Source: Aristaeella lactis (GTDB lineage: Bacteria; Bacillota; Clostridia; Christensenellales; Aristaeellaceae). Taken from it: a stretch of DNA of 64,000 nt. This document shows, one piece after another, positions 51,814-61,224 of this stretch. Position 1 is the stretch's first letter; every line of letters begins with the position of its first letter. The notes below the pieces were generated by a model. The model did not search any database and was not told the DNA's origin. It saw nothing but the letters and a program-made list of their open reading frames with translations. The stretch spans positions 434,001-498,000 of the forward strand of contig NZ_CP069421.1 of the NCBI RefSeq assembly GCF_018118585.1, in the 5' to 3' direction. The translations under genes were made by a program, and so were the position numbers.

Positions 51814-52713
51814 ATGAGTGTGTATCTGGAAAAAACGGAAGACGTATCCGGAATAAAGGACGTGCTCCTGAAACTGGCGGGGATCAGCGAGTTTGAGGCT
51901 TACCGGTTCCGGGATGATTTCGGGGAAGAACACAAGTGTTATGATGTGTTCAAAATCGTATATCCCGGCGGGGCGCTTGTCCTGAAACAACCGGACGGGG
52001 AAAAATGCTGCGAAGCTGAGAAGGCGGTTTACGGGATGTGTCCCGAAGGACTGCCGCTTCCCAAAGTATACGGATTTGAGGACGGATATATGCTGTCGGA
52101 GTACATCGAAGGGGAAGACCTGAAGAACCCGACAGATGAAGGGATTACCGCGGCAGCAGAATCACTGGCGGCGATTATGAACGCGTTTCCCATAGGGAAA
52201 GAGTATGACCGGACTATATGCGACAAGGAGATCGCATACAGGGAGAAGCGCAGCGCATGCCTGCAAAACGAACCGCTACTGCGGCAGGCATATCAGTTAT
52301 TCCTGGAACGGCTGAAAGAGATGCCGCTCACCCTGGGAAACGGTGATTTTGTTCCGATCAACTGCATTTATACAGGGGAACGGGTCTATATCATAGACTG
52401 GGAATACGGCGGATTTATGCCGTACGCGCTGGACATCGCGCGGTTCATCGCCCATTCCGGTGAAGAGGAATCCGACATATACAGGCTGACAGCGGCACAG
52501 CGGAAACTGTTTATCAACACAATCTATGACCGCCTGGACACAAAACCGGCAAGAAACGTGTTTGAACGGGATATCAGGCTGGCACTCCTGGATGAATATG
52601 TGATGGTGCTGGGATTCTGGCTGAGGGATCCGGAAAAGCAGAGGGACGGAGAATTCCAGAAGTATTATAAGCGGGCGGAAGCCCTGGCAATGGAATTGAC
52701 CGGACAGGAATAA
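51814..52713 (+). CDS. Aminoglycoside phosphotransferase-like kinase
   Basis: A 299-residue protein of the APH/choline kinase fold. ALVLKQPDGEKCCEAEKAVY holds the ATP Lys and helix Glu, GYMLSEYIEGEDL the hinge, and TLGNGDFVPINCIY is the catalytic loop with Asn in place of the usual His of HGDxxxxN. VYIIDWEYGGFMPYALDIAR holds the metal-binding Asp. It likely phosphorylates a small molecule; antibiotic resistance cannot be claimed. Third gene of the row. Confidence 0.75.
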   Translation: MSVYLEKTEDVSGIKDVLLKLAGISEFEAYRFRDDFGEEHKCYDVFKIVYPGGALVLKQPDGEKCCEAEKAVYGMCPEGLPLPKVYGFEDGYMLSEYIEGEDLKNPTDEGITAAAESLAAIMNAFPIGKEYDRTICDKEIAYREKRSACLQNEPLLRQAYQLFLERLKEMPLTLGNGDFVPINCIYTGERVYIIDWEYGGFMPYALDIARFIAHSGEEESDIYRLTAAQRKLFINTIYDRLDTKPARNVFERDIRLALLDEYVMVLGFWLRDPEKQRDGEFQKYYKRAEALAMELTGQE

Positions 52714-52731
52714 CCGACTGAGGAAACGAAA

Positions 52732-53604
52732 ATGAAATCGGACGAAATGAGGATCATCCAGATACCTGAGATCTCAGCAATCTATTATGGACTGCTGCAG
52801 TCCGGTTATGATTTCTATTCCATTGAGCGCAGCAGCGAGCATGTGAATGCCCTGATGAAGCTCACCGGAAAAGGAACCGCAAACGACTTCTTTTCCGGTA
52901 CGAAACAGAAGACCTGCGAGGTGTATCCCTACTGGCCACGGGCCTTTATCCTGGAAGCGGCCACGTTCTTCCTGAATGACAGCAGGACGGCATACAGGGA
53001 CATGGAGGGGCTGCGGCGGAGAATCTTTTCCGCAGGAAACATTACGGACCGGGAAAGGGACAGCGGGCTGTGGGATTGGCTGGAGGGATTCCCGGAGGCG
53101 CTTCGAAACGTCCTTGCGGATACTGGCTTTTCAGGCTATATGGAATGGGAAAAGAAATGGATTGCCGGGCAGAATGATGCCTGCAGGGAAGAACTGGATA
53201 TGATCCGGAGATGCCTGGAAACCTGCACCGGCCGGTATGATTCACCGGTAAAGGAGATCCGGATCTGCGTCAACCCGATCAAATGCGTGTATTCCTCAGA
53301 CTATCACCTGGACGGTGACCGGTTTGTGTTTACCTCCGGAGCCTTTCAGGCAGGATCCGTGATCCATGAATTCCTGCATCATGTGGTGCATCCTGCTGTA
53401 GAAGCGCAGAAAGAACTGATCCTTGCGAAAAGGCCGGCAGATGAAACGATAGATGAATCGTACTATCAGGCCGGAAGTGACAGGGGGATCCTGAACGCGT
53501 TTGAGGAAATGGCTGTCAGGTCCCTTACTGAAGAGGTCATGCGGGATGAGTATCCCGGAGATCTGGAAACTTATATCAAAACCATACTGGACAGGAACGT
53601 CTAA
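52732..53604 (+). CDS. Cytoplasmic HExxH metallopeptidase-like protein
   Basis: A 290-residue protein without signal peptide. SVIHEFLHHVVHP (His 212, Glu 213, His 216) is a zincin motif and NAFEEMAVRSL about 42 residues later offers a third Glu ligand, as in gluzincins. The N-terminal 200 residues are helical and unrecognised. Fourth gene of the row. The substrate is unknown; it is unlike the exported HExxH protein at 5625 except for the motif. Confidence 0.65.
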   Translation: MKSDEMRIIQIPEISAIYYGLLQSGYDFYSIERSSEHVNALMKLTGKGTANDFFSGTKQKTCEVYPYWPRAFILEAATFFLNDSRTAYRDMEGLRRRIFSAGNITDRERDSGLWDWLEGFPEALRNVLADTGFSGYMEWEKKWIAGQNDACREELDMIRRCLETCTGRYDSPVKEIRICVNPIKCVYSSDYHLDGDRFVFTSGAFQAGSVIHEFLHHVVHPAVEAQKELILAKRPADETIDESYYQAGSDRGILNAFEEMAVRSLTEEVMRDEYPGDLETYIKTILDRNV

Positions 53605-53629
53605 AAATACAGAGCGGAGGAAACAGAGA

Positions 53630-54616
53630 ATGGCTTTTGAACAGAATACACTGGGAGAACTGCTGAGCAATCCGAAGATCAAACAGATCGCGAAGGACGC
53701 GATCCGAAACAGGGATCTGAGCCAGGAAGACCTGTGGAACAAGACACTGAGACAGATAAAGGATGAATATATCTTTTTCGGGGAAATCGGCAACGGATTC
53801 CGCTGCCTGTACAGGGCGGCGGACAGCGGTGACTGGTATTACCCGCTGTACAGCGAAGCAGAATGCGATGAGGATGAGGCACGCAGAGGTGTAAACATTA
53901 TCCGGCTCTCTTCTGAAGATCCGAAAGCGGATGAACGTCCGTTCATTTTCCTGATGCCCGGCGGCGGATTCATGAACGTATGGAGCCTGACGGAAGGCTG
54001 GCCTGTGGCGGATCAGTTCAACCGGCTGGGTTATCATGTGTTTGTGCTGACCTACCAGGTGGATACCGGGGACAATCTTATGAAAAAGAACATGGAAGAT
54101 TTTGCCCGAGCTTTGAAGCTGATCAGGGAAAAGGCAGGACAATTCCATGTACAGGTGGACAAGTATATTACCTGTGGATTCTCTGCAGGCGGATACCTGA
54201 TCTGCCTGTGGAATACAAAGATGGGATATCCGGCCTTTGGACTGCCGAAGCCGCAGGCCTGCTTCCCTGTTTATGCGGAAACGAGCATTAAGGAAACGAT
54301 GCTGGTCTGGCAGGCGGATCCGGAGGATGCCATGGACCTTTACGGATGCACCCAGGCAGAAGCAGCGGAGAGTGAATATGAGATTCCGGAACACGCGGAG
54401 GGATTCCCGCCCAGCGCAATCTTCGCCACAGCCACGGATGACCTGGTGAATCCGAACCACTCCAGGAAGCTGGCAAAGGCACTGGAAGAACTGTCCATTC
54501 CCTGCAGGCTGGAGATCGGACCGGAAGGCGGACACGGGTTCGCGGACGGTACGGGCATGTGCATGGAAGGATGGACGGAGAGAGCGGCGAGATGGGTTCA
54601 ATCAATGAACAATTAA
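53630..54616 (+). CDS. Alpha/beta hydrolase (esterase/lipase-like)
   Basis: A 328-residue enzyme. Oxyanion motif FLMPGGGFMN, nucleophile elbow GFSAGGY, acid in ATDDLVNPNHS and catalytic His in EGGHGFADG place it with esterases of the BD-FAE/acetyl-esterase type. The ATG nine bases after GGAGG is used; the longer frame overlaps the previous gene. Last gene of the row; its final MNN codons come from the following repeat. Confidence 0.82.
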   Translation: MAFEQNTLGELLSNPKIKQIAKDAIRNRDLSQEDLWNKTLRQIKDEYIFFGEIGNGFRCLYRAADSGDWYYPLYSEAECDEDEARRGVNIIRLSSEDPKADERPFIFLMPGGGFMNVWSLTEGWPVADQFNRLGYHVFVLTYQVDTGDNLMKKNMEDFARALKLIREKAGQFHVQVDKYITCGFSAGGYLICLWNTKMGYPAFGLPKPQACFPVYAETSIKETMLVWQADPEDAMDLYGCTQAEAAESEYEIPEHAEGFPPSAIFATATDDLVNPNHSRKLAKALEELSIPCRLEIGPEGGHGFADGTGMCMEGWTERAARWVQSMNN

Positions 54617-54675
54617 CAATGAACAATGAACAATTGCGGAAAAAACCGCACCGAAAGGTGCGGTTTTTTTGAATT
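54604..54675 (+). terminator. Terminator cassette 17
   Basis: ACAATGA leader, AACAATTGCGGAAAAAACCGC, arms AAAACCGCACC and GGTGCGGTTTT with loop GAAA, T7. It lies between convergent genes and has tracts on both sides. Confidence 0.85.
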
Positions 54676-54691
54676 GATATGGATGCTGGAA

Positions 54692-55267
54692 TCAGAGAAT
54701 ATTCGTATTGCCGGTTTGTATGATTTCAATCTGATTTTCGGTCACGCCAAGGACATGCAGGACTTTGGAACGGCATTCAGGACCGGATAAATCAGTATTA
54801 TCAAGAATGATACAAACTACATCATTCCCCTGTTGGGACATCCATATTGCGGTTCCATTTTCAGACACCATCATGCCTTCTATATTACGCAGGCGAATCT
54901 GCTCATAAACCGGCAATTCCGCGTCTGAATTTGTATGAGACATAATGGTATATAAAATCACATAGGACATGATTTCGTCCGGTGAGAGTTTTACTGTTTC
55001 AAAACAATCAATATAAGAAACATGGATCTGCTCCGGTGCTTCCGAATTTAGATGATAAGCTTTGTTTATGGCCTTTTTCATGCTATGATCCGATTCAAAT
55101 TCAGACCAATCATCCCATATGAAATAGACAAAGTCCTCAATGCTGCAGGCCTGCATGCCGGGAGGAGTATCCGGAATGGAAGCAAACGGCAGATCAGCAG
55201 TGTCGGCATATACAGGGGCAGATAACAGAAGACATAAGGACAGGATATAAGCAAGTGCTTTCTTCAT
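54692..55267 (-). CDS. Small secreted protein of unknown function
   Basis: A 191-residue protein with signal peptide MKKALAYILSLCLLLSAPVYA and an acidic mature part with EDFVYFIWDDWSEFESDHS and three Cys. The C-terminal stretch KVLHVLGVTENQIEIIQTGN looks like a small alpha/beta element. No family recognised. The start after AGGAG is preferred over an ATG eight codons earlier. Confidence 0.65.
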   Translation of the reverse strand: MKKALAYILSLCLLLSAPVYADTADLPFASIPDTPPGMQACSIEDFVYFIWDDWSEFESDHSMKKAINKAYHLNSEAPEQIHVSYIDCFETVKLSPDEIMSYVILYTIMSHTNSDAELPVYEQIRLRNIEGMMVSENGTAIWMSQQGNDVVCIILDNTDLSGPECRSKVLHVLGVTENQIEIIQTGNTNIL

Positions 55268-55343
55268 TGGGTGTTTCTCCTCTAATATCATCAGGCTGCG
55301 GGCTGTGACCGAAAATCCGGTGAGAATGCTGATGGCAAAGATA

Positions 55344-56906
55344 TCAGTCTGAAAGGACGTATTTCAGGTTGTTTTTCCGGCAATAGGTTTCCGCAAAGGA
55401 ATTGCCAGTGACGGTGATGATAAGACTTTCGCAGTCGGAGAAGGCATTGTCGTCGATTTCGGTTACGCTTTCAGGAATAACCAGAGCAGACAGGGAAGGG
55501 CAACGGGAAAAAGCATAGCTTTCGATACGGGTTATACTGTCGGGAATGACAATGTCTGTCAAAAGAGGACAGTTGTCAAAGGCGCCGGAATCGATATTGA
55601 GTACCGTTTCGGGAATGGTTACTGATACAAGGCTTTTGCAATTACAAAAAGTGTCTCTTTCGATTGATGTCAGTCCATAAGGTAATGTGACAGATGTCAG
55701 GCCGGAATTCTCAAAAGCGTGCCCTCTAATGGCTTTCACGCTATCGGGAATAAAAATTGAAGCCAGTTGATGGCAACCTATGAAAGCATATTGACCAATG
55801 GTGTTTACGGTACCGGGAAGAATCACGGAATTCAGTTTTTCACACCAGCTGAAAGCATATTCATTTACAGTATTCAGGTTGCCGGGAATAACAATCGATT
55901 CCAGCTGGCTGCAGCAGCAAAAAGCGTATTCACCGATGGTGTTCACGGTACCGGGAAGAATCACGGAATTCAGTTTATAACAACGGTAGAAAGCATAATC
56001 ACCGATGGCGGTTACACCTCTGGGAATGATAATGGACGACAGAGAGACGCATTTTTCAAAAGTACAATCTTCAATGCTGGTTAATGAACCGGAAAGCCTG
56101 ACCGATGTCAGGTTATCGCTTCCTATGAAAGCGCTTTTTCCAAGGGAAACCACGCTGTCCGGAAGCGTAACGGACGTCAGCGAACACCATTTGAAAGCAC
56201 ATTCACCGATTTTCTTTACACCTTCGGGGATGGTGATATCCGTTAATTCTGTGAAGGCCAGAGCACGGTTTCCGACTTCTGTGACGGTTTCCGGAAGGGT
56301 GAAAGACTGATTGATACGGGAGTGGGTATAGGCAATCAGGCGGGTACCATCCCGGGTCAGCAGGACACCGTCTGAGAAGGTCAGGGTAGGATGATCCGGG
56401 GAGAGGATAACATCCAGCTGATTACAGCCGGTAAACGGATTTGCTTCCAGCCGTGTTACGCTGTCCGGGATCCGGATAACAGCGAGGGACTTGCAGTTAT
56501 AGAACGCTGATTTTTCAATGGCTGTGACACTGTCCGGAATAATGATTTCGGTCAAACTTATGCAACTGTCAAAAGCCCTGCATCCTATCGTGGTAATACC
56601 ATCCGGGAGAGTGATGCTTTTCAGGTTTTTGTTTTCAGAGAAAGCATACGAACCAATACTTGTGATTTGAATTCCATTGTGTTCCGAAGGCAGAATAATA
56701 TCATCAGAGTTTCCCAGGTATTTGGTGATTTCCAGGGTGCCATCTTTCAGGGGCTTATACAGCAAGTCACTGATATCAAAAGGTTCCGCAGCCCTTGGCT
56801 CTTTTGACGGGTCAAAGACTTTATCAGGAAGAAGGCAGAGAAACAGGATGATAAAAACACTCAGACAAAGGAACAGAATGAAGAGGAGAGCGGGATGTTT
56901 TTTCAT
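55344..56906 (-). CDS. BspA-type leucine-rich repeat surface protein
   Basis: 520 residues: an N-terminal membrane anchor (about 5-26), a short linker and some 18-20 LRR_5 repeats of 23 residues, for example ITSIGSYAFSENKNLKSITL and LTEIIIPDSVTAIEKSAFYN. Faces outward; such proteins are known as adhesins in gut and oral bacteria. DNA blocks inside it are nearly identical (55799-55838 and 55937-55976), offset by two repeat units, showing recent exchange between repeats. The tail RKNNLKYVLSD caps the fold. Confidence 0.8.
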   Translation of the reverse strand: MKKHPALLFILFLCLSVFIILFLCLLPDKVFDPSKEPRAAEPFDISDLLYKPLKDGTLEITKYLGNSDDIILPSEHNGIQITSIGSYAFSENKNLKSITLPDGITTIGCRAFDSCISLTEIIIPDSVTAIEKSAFYNCKSLAVIRIPDSVTRLEANPFTGCNQLDVILSPDHPTLTFSDGVLLTRDGTRLIAYTHSRINQSFTLPETVTEVGNRALAFTELTDITIPEGVKKIGECAFKWCSLTSVTLPDSVVSLGKSAFIGSDNLTSVRLSGSLTSIEDCTFEKCVSLSSIIIPRGVTAIGDYAFYRCYKLNSVILPGTVNTIGEYAFCCCSQLESIVIPGNLNTVNEYAFSWCEKLNSVILPGTVNTIGQYAFIGCHQLASIFIPDSVKAIRGHAFENSGLTSVTLPYGLTSIERDTFCNCKSLVSVTIPETVLNIDSGAFDNCPLLTDIVIPDSITRIESYAFSRCPSLSALVIPESVTEIDDNAFSDCESLIITVTGNSFAETYCRKNNLKYVLSD

Positions 56907-57005
56907 TCCTGTGGAACCTTCTTTCTGTGGGAAAGTGTACAATTGAATAAGGGATGCCGAACCCGGATCCCTTTGTGATGAAACAGTATTTCGGAAAACA
57001 GATGG

Positions 57006-57227
57006 TTACGGAGTGTCTGCCTTGCGGTATTCGAGAAGGTCACCGGGCTGGCAGTCCAGAACCTCACAGAGTTTGGTAAGGGTACTGATCCGAACGGCAC
57101 GGGCCTTGCCGGTTTTGAGAACGGACATATTGGCCGGGGTAATGCCAACGCGCTGGGACAGCTCATTAAGGCTCATCTTGCGTTTGGCCAGCATGACATC
57201 TATGTTGAAAATGATTTCACCTTCCAT
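57006..57227 (-). CDS. Small Cro/CI-type HTH regulator (YozG-like)
   Basis: A 73-residue protein that is a single helix-turn-helix (LAKRKMSLNELSQRVGITPA, NMSVLKTGKARAVRISTLTK). It follows the DUF2975 gene with a 12-base gap; this pair is common in Firmicutes and the small regulator probably controls its own operon. Confidence 0.85.
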   Translation of the reverse strand: MEGEIIFNIDVMLAKRKMSLNELSQRVGITPANMSVLKTGKARAVRISTLTKLCEVLDCQPGDLLEYRKADTP

Positions 57228-57239
57228 AGCTATCCCTCC

Positions 57240-57719
57240 TTACACTGTCAGGTCGCTTTGTTCCTGAAGATCCGCGGCCTTTTTAACCAGGTGAGACAGG
57301 CAGATGGCGGCGATGGTGATGGACACACCGACGGCGCAGATCAGCAGGGCGATCAGTATAATGCCGGGATGATTCATGTTCAGGAACAGGAACACAACAT
57401 TTCCGATGAAGTAATACAGGGTGACACCGGCAACCAGCCAGGCGATGATCTGCAGCAGACGGGCATTTTCCAGGGAGAAGGACTTATCCTGCCCGATATT
57501 ACAGGCGATCCGCCAGCCGAAGAACAGCGCCGCATAGCAGGGAATGGCAGTGACCCAGAGAAAGATCAGCCAGGGCCAGTGCCAGGCGGCAAATTCCGGG
57601 AAGCTGGCGTGAAGAGATTCACCGCAGGTGGGAAGAATGAGGAAATATACGACTAAGCCACAGACGCCGATGACAGCGAGAATGACCTTCAGGTAAACGG
57701 AAAGCTTATTCTGATTCAT
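57240..57719 (-). CDS. DUF2975 family four-helix membrane protein
   Basis: A 159-residue protein with four membrane segments (about 8-28, 45-65, 90-110 and 120-145) of the DUF2975 type. AGGAGG precedes the ATG; a longer frame has no site. Partner of the small HTH protein encoded downstream. Function unknown; perhaps a sensor or inhibitor of the regulator. Confidence 0.8.
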   Translation of the reverse strand: MNQNKLSVYLKVILAVIGVCGLVVYFLILPTCGESLHASFPEFAAWHWPWLIFLWVTAIPCYAALFFGWRIACNIGQDKSFSLENARLLQIIAWLVAGVTLYYFIGNVVFLFLNMNHPGIILIALLICAVGVSITIAAICLSHLVKKAADLQEQSDLTV

Positions 57720-57855
57720 GACAAACACCTCCTGATGAGAGGATGATAGCATGAGAGAAAATGAATGTCAATAGAAAAATATCGAGAAACGATAAAAAAT
57801 TGCTGAGTTACAAAAAGCCTTCGGGTGACAGAAGGACAGACATAACGCGAACGGA

Positions 57856-57905
57856 CGGGACGGTTCTCACGTTCCCGGCAAGCGGTAACGCGGAGAACCG
57901 TCCCG
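57856..57905 (-). repeat. Hairpin of the GGGACGGTTC family
   Basis: CGGGACGGTTCTC and GAGAACCGTCCCG form 13-base arms with a 24-base loop. Related to the hairpin at 32957. The surrounding 57720-57945 stretch holds no gene. Confidence 0.75.
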
Positions 57906-57945
57906 CGGTTCACTTATTCGTTTCGGGGTGCAGGGAGTAAGAGAA

Positions 57946-58306
57946 AAGCCTGCCGAACGGCAGGCTTGAGTGAAAAGTGAAGTGCGATCGCTGTGTTCCG
58001 CAATCTCAATGGTCGTAACTCCACACTGTGGAGATTACTCCCTTTCGATTGACCTCAGATCCGATGAGATTTCCGCCACTGGCGGTCATCGGCTCTTCGC
58101 CCAAAGCTCTGTTCGCTAACGCTCCAGACCTTTGACAGCTGTAGCATGGGAGGCATTCGCATCGAATGGCTCGGTGTTACCAATGCTAAAGCATTGACAC
58201 CTGCATGGACGATCTGTTATCAGTGCTGAAGCACTGACAGATCAGTCTAAAGCGCTGATGCCTCCTCAACTGAAGAGTTGATCAAAATGATTAAGCATTT
58301 TGATCA
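57946..58306 (-). repeat. Terminator and hairpin array after the BceB-like gene
   Basis: Read on the minus strand from the gene end: TGATCAAAATG and CATTTTGATCA (11-base arms) enclose the TAA stop. Then come CAACT-CTTC-AGTTG and palindromes TCAGTGCTTCAGCACTGA and AATGCTTTAGCATT, other paired segments and finally the terminator AAGCCTGCC-GTTC-GGCAGGCTT with a T-rich tail (57946-57967). No gene. Confidence 0.75.
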
Positions 58307-60351
58307 GTGGCACCACTGACGATGCGGTAGTAGATACCGGAGGTCAGGACGTAGACGATGCCGTAGAAGATGGCAAAGACTACGAAGCTGATGATGGTGG
58401 TGCGCATGAAGAGGTCAACGTTCGTCAGATGGAGGAGGGCCAGCATCTTCCGGATCATCGGGAAGGCAAAGATGAGATGCATACCGGCGAAGATCATCGG
58501 AAGGGCGAAGACTGTCAGCAGCTGGGAGCTGATGCTGGAACGGATCTCCTTCTTTGTCATACCAACCTTCTGCATGATATCAAAGCGTTTGGCATCTTCA
58601 TAGCCTTCGGAGATCTGCTTGTAGTAGATGATCAGCACAGCGGCGAAGACGAAGACGATGCTGAGCAGGATGCCGATGAAGAAGAGACTGCCGTATGTGC
58701 CATAGAAATCAGCGGAACCTTCGGCGCGGGTATCTATGGATATCCATCTGGTGGCATCTTCCGTGAAGAGGTTATTGAGATCAGGCCTGACGTTCTTACT
58801 CAGGGTTACATGCAGGTCTGTATTCTCAGCATCGGACAGGCCGGTGTCAAAGCTGTAATACCACTGGGACTGGAACTTCATGCGGCCTTCATCGTCAGCT
58901 TCTTCCAGACCACTGACCGCGGCGGCCAGGTCGGCCACGGCAACGGTCATGGTCGGAAAGCCCATAGAGGAAGTATCTCCGTTGGTATCATTCCGTTCAT
59001 AATGCCGGATCTTCCAACTGCGGGTCTTTTCACCCATGGCCAGGGTCAGGGTATCATCGGTATAGTCCATGCCGTCTGTGATTACCACAACTTCATCAGC
59101 AGCCAGATCCAGGAGACTGTTGTCCGAAGTTTCAATGGAATCGGCAGGCACCATGTAGATCTCCAGCAGGGAGTTGAAATCGGCTCCCATGCTTGCGGTT
59201 TCATAATCGCACTGGATCAAACCGTCTTTCCGGACACCGCTCAGGTCGATCAGCTTCTGCTCCCGGATGTTCTTCGGGGCAATACCGTTTTTCTGAAGCT
59301 CATCCAGGATCATGGAAGCAGCCTTGTCCGGTGTGCCGTCTGTCAGCTTTTCGGGATTGTTCAGGTTGGCAGTGAAGTTGATCTCACGGGGGAAGGTTTT
59401 TCTGAGGGAATCTTCCGCGCCGAACCACATACAGGTGGTGGTGGAAAGCATGACCAGGATCATCGTGGCGATGATGCAGATGGAGGCCAGGCCGGCACCG
59501 TTCCGTTTCATACGGAAAGCCATGGAAGAAACCGAGACAAAGTGCTTTGCTTTGTAATAGTAGCCTTTATTTGACTGCAGGATGCGGCACAGCTTTACGC
59601 TGCCTGTGACAAGCAGAAGATAGGTGGCCAGGATGACCATGAGCACAGCAACGAAGAACAGCAGGATCGCGGTAACCGGGTTTTTGACGGTGATGGCGAT
59701 ATAGTAAGCGCCGCCCAGAATGAGCACACCCAGGATCGCAAACAGCCAGTTGCCCTTCGGGGGCTTCTCACCGGCATTCTCGGTCTTCATCAGGGAAACT
59801 GCATTGGCACGGACGGTCCGGATGACCGCGGACAGCATGAGCAGGCCAAAGATAATGGCATAGAACAGGACCGTCTGCCAGATCGCGGTTGAATCAACGC
59901 GGAAAACGAAGTCGATGGTGCCTCCCAGCAGGTTGACCAGTCCGAGTTCCGCCAGCTTGGACAGGAGAATACCCAGGAACAGGCCGCAGGTCATGGCAAT
60001 AGCAAAGGTGATGACATTCTCCCAGGTAATGATACGAACCAGGTTCCGTTTGCCCATGCCCAGCACGTTATACAGGCCGAATTCACGGGAACGGCGGCGA
60101 AGCAGGAACGAATAGGTGTAATACAGGAAGATCAGGGAAAAGGCCATGATGACATACCGGCCAAGGTTCATGATTTCGAAAACGATGCTGGCACCTACCG
60201 GTATCAGGGGAAGCACTATCGGAGAAGCCAGGAAGGACAGGATGTAGAACACAGCGACCATGCAGACGCAGGTCAGCAGATAGGGCCTGGAGAGCTGACG
60301 GTTTTTCCGCAGACCCTCCCAGGCCAGGCGGGGATAGAAGAGCTTCTTCAC
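58291..60351 (-). CDS. bceB: BceB-type ABC transporter permease (FtsX family)
   Basis: A 686-residue protein with about ten helices and a large extracellular domain (about 315-555) between helices, the layout of BceB/VraG permeases that detect and remove bacitracin or other peptides from lipid carriers. Conserved pieces: RSREFGLYNVLGMGKRNLVR near the first helices and EDAKRFDIMQKVGMTKKEIR near the end. The start overlaps the ATPase stop by four bases. Works with the BceS kinase encoded upstream. Confidence 0.88.
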   Translation of the reverse strand: MKKLFYPRLAWEGLRKNRQLSRPYLLTCVCMVAVFYILSFLASPIVLPLIPVGASIVFEIMNLGRYVIMAFSLIFLYYTYSFLLRRRSREFGLYNVLGMGKRNLVRIITWENVITFAIAMTCGLFLGILLSKLAELGLVNLLGGTIDFVFRVDSTAIWQTVLFYAIIFGLLMLSAVIRTVRANAVSLMKTENAGEKPPKGNWLFAILGVLILGGAYYIAITVKNPVTAILLFFVAVLMVILATYLLLVTGSVKLCRILQSNKGYYYKAKHFVSVSSMAFRMKRNGAGLASICIIATMILVMLSTTTCMWFGAEDSLRKTFPREINFTANLNNPEKLTDGTPDKAASMILDELQKNGIAPKNIREQKLIDLSGVRKDGLIQCDYETASMGADFNSLLEIYMVPADSIETSDNSLLDLAADEVVVITDGMDYTDDTLTLAMGEKTRSWKIRHYERNDTNGDTSSMGFPTMTVAVADLAAAVSGLEEADDEGRMKFQSQWYYSFDTGLSDAENTDLHVTLSKNVRPDLNNLFTEDATRWISIDTRAEGSADFYGTYGSLFFIGILLSIVFVFAAVLIIYYKQISEGYEDAKRFDIMQKVGMTKKEIRSSISSQLLTVFALPMIFAGMHLIFAFPMIRKMLALLHLTNVDLFMRTTIISFVVFAIFYGIVYVLTSGIYYRIVSGATDQNA

Positions 60352-61112
60352 GCCCGCTCACCTCCCCGGGCCAGCAGGGTCAGGGTGTCAACGATCTTCT
60401 GATAGAACAGTTCATCAGATTCTTCGCCGCGATACAGCTGGTGGAACACTTCACCGTCACGGATGAAGAGCACGCGGCCGGAACGGCTGGCAGCACGGGC
60501 GGAGTGGGTCACCATAAGGACGGTCTGACCCATGCGGTTGACATCCGCGAAAAGGCTGAGCAGTTCATCGGAAGACTTGGAATCCAGGGCACCGGTGGGC
60601 TCATCGGCGAGGATGATCCGGGGCTGGGTGATGAGAGCACGGGCAACGGCCGCACGCTGCTTCTGTCCGCCGGAAACTTCATAGGGGTACTTTTTCAGCA
60701 GGTCTTCAATTCCCAGGGATACAGCGATGGGCATAAGAGTAGCCTTCATTTCCTGATAGCCCTTGCCGGCCAGTACCAGGGGCAGGTAGATGTTATCCTC
60801 CAGGGTGAAGGTGTCCAGCAGGTTGAATTCCTGGAAAACAAAGCCCAGATTATCCCGGCGGAAGGAAGCCACTTCGTTCTCCTTGATTTTGGAGAAATCC
60901 TTACCGTCCAGCAGCACGGTGCCGGAGGTGGCCTGGTCCAGCGCAGCCAGGATGTTCAGCAGGGTGGTTTTACCGGAACCGCTTTCACCCATGATGGCGA
61001 CGTATTCGCCTTCCTCCACGGTGAAATTAACATTCTTCAGCGCTTCGACAGACTGACCACCGAAACGTGTTTTATAAACTTTTTTCAGACTTTTGACTTC
61101 AAGCAGACTCAT
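60348..61112 (-). CDS. bceA: BceA-type ABC transporter ATP-binding protein
   Basis: A 254-residue ATPase of the MacB/LolD-like class: Walker [10 protein letters not shown] near 39, [20 protein letters not shown], signature VSGGQKQR and Walker [13 protein letters not shown]. It powers the BceB permease. A 112-base gap with an inverted repeat separates it from the kinase gene and probably holds the promoter recognised by BceR. Confidence 0.9.
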   Translation of the reverse strand: MSLLEVKSLKKVYKTRFGGQSVEALKNVNFTVEEGEYVAIMGESGSGKTTLLNILAALDQATSGTVLLDGKDFSKIKENEVASFRRDNLGFVFQEFNLLDTFTLEDNIYLPLVLAGKGYQEMKATLMPIAVSLGIEDLLKKYPYEVSGGQKQRAAVARALITQPRIILADEPTGALDSKSSDELLSLFADVNRMGQTVLMVTHSARAASRSGRVLFIRDGEVFHQLYRGEESDELFYQKIVDTLTLLARGGERA

Positions 61113-61160
61113 TAACGGGTACCTCCTTGCATTTCGATTACGACCCTATTGTAAAGGCGA

Positions 61161-61188
61161 AAGCCGATCCATTCCATCGAATCGGCTT
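61161..61188 (-). promoter_or_regulatory. Inverted repeat upstream of bceAB, candidate regulator site
   Basis: AAGCCGAT and ATCGGCTT form eight-base arms 12 bases apart, about 50-75 bp before the bceA start. A TACAAT suited to a -10 lies between it and the gene. Site assignment is an inference. Confidence 0.35.
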
Positions 61189-61224
61189 ACAGATCGGAGG
61201 TCAAAACTAACAAAACTGTCACAT

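Noticed and set aside
58300-59574. 424-codon frame opposite the BceB-like permease
   Set aside because: Rich in Asp/Gly/His from the reverse of membrane codons; the permease on the other strand has clear family features.
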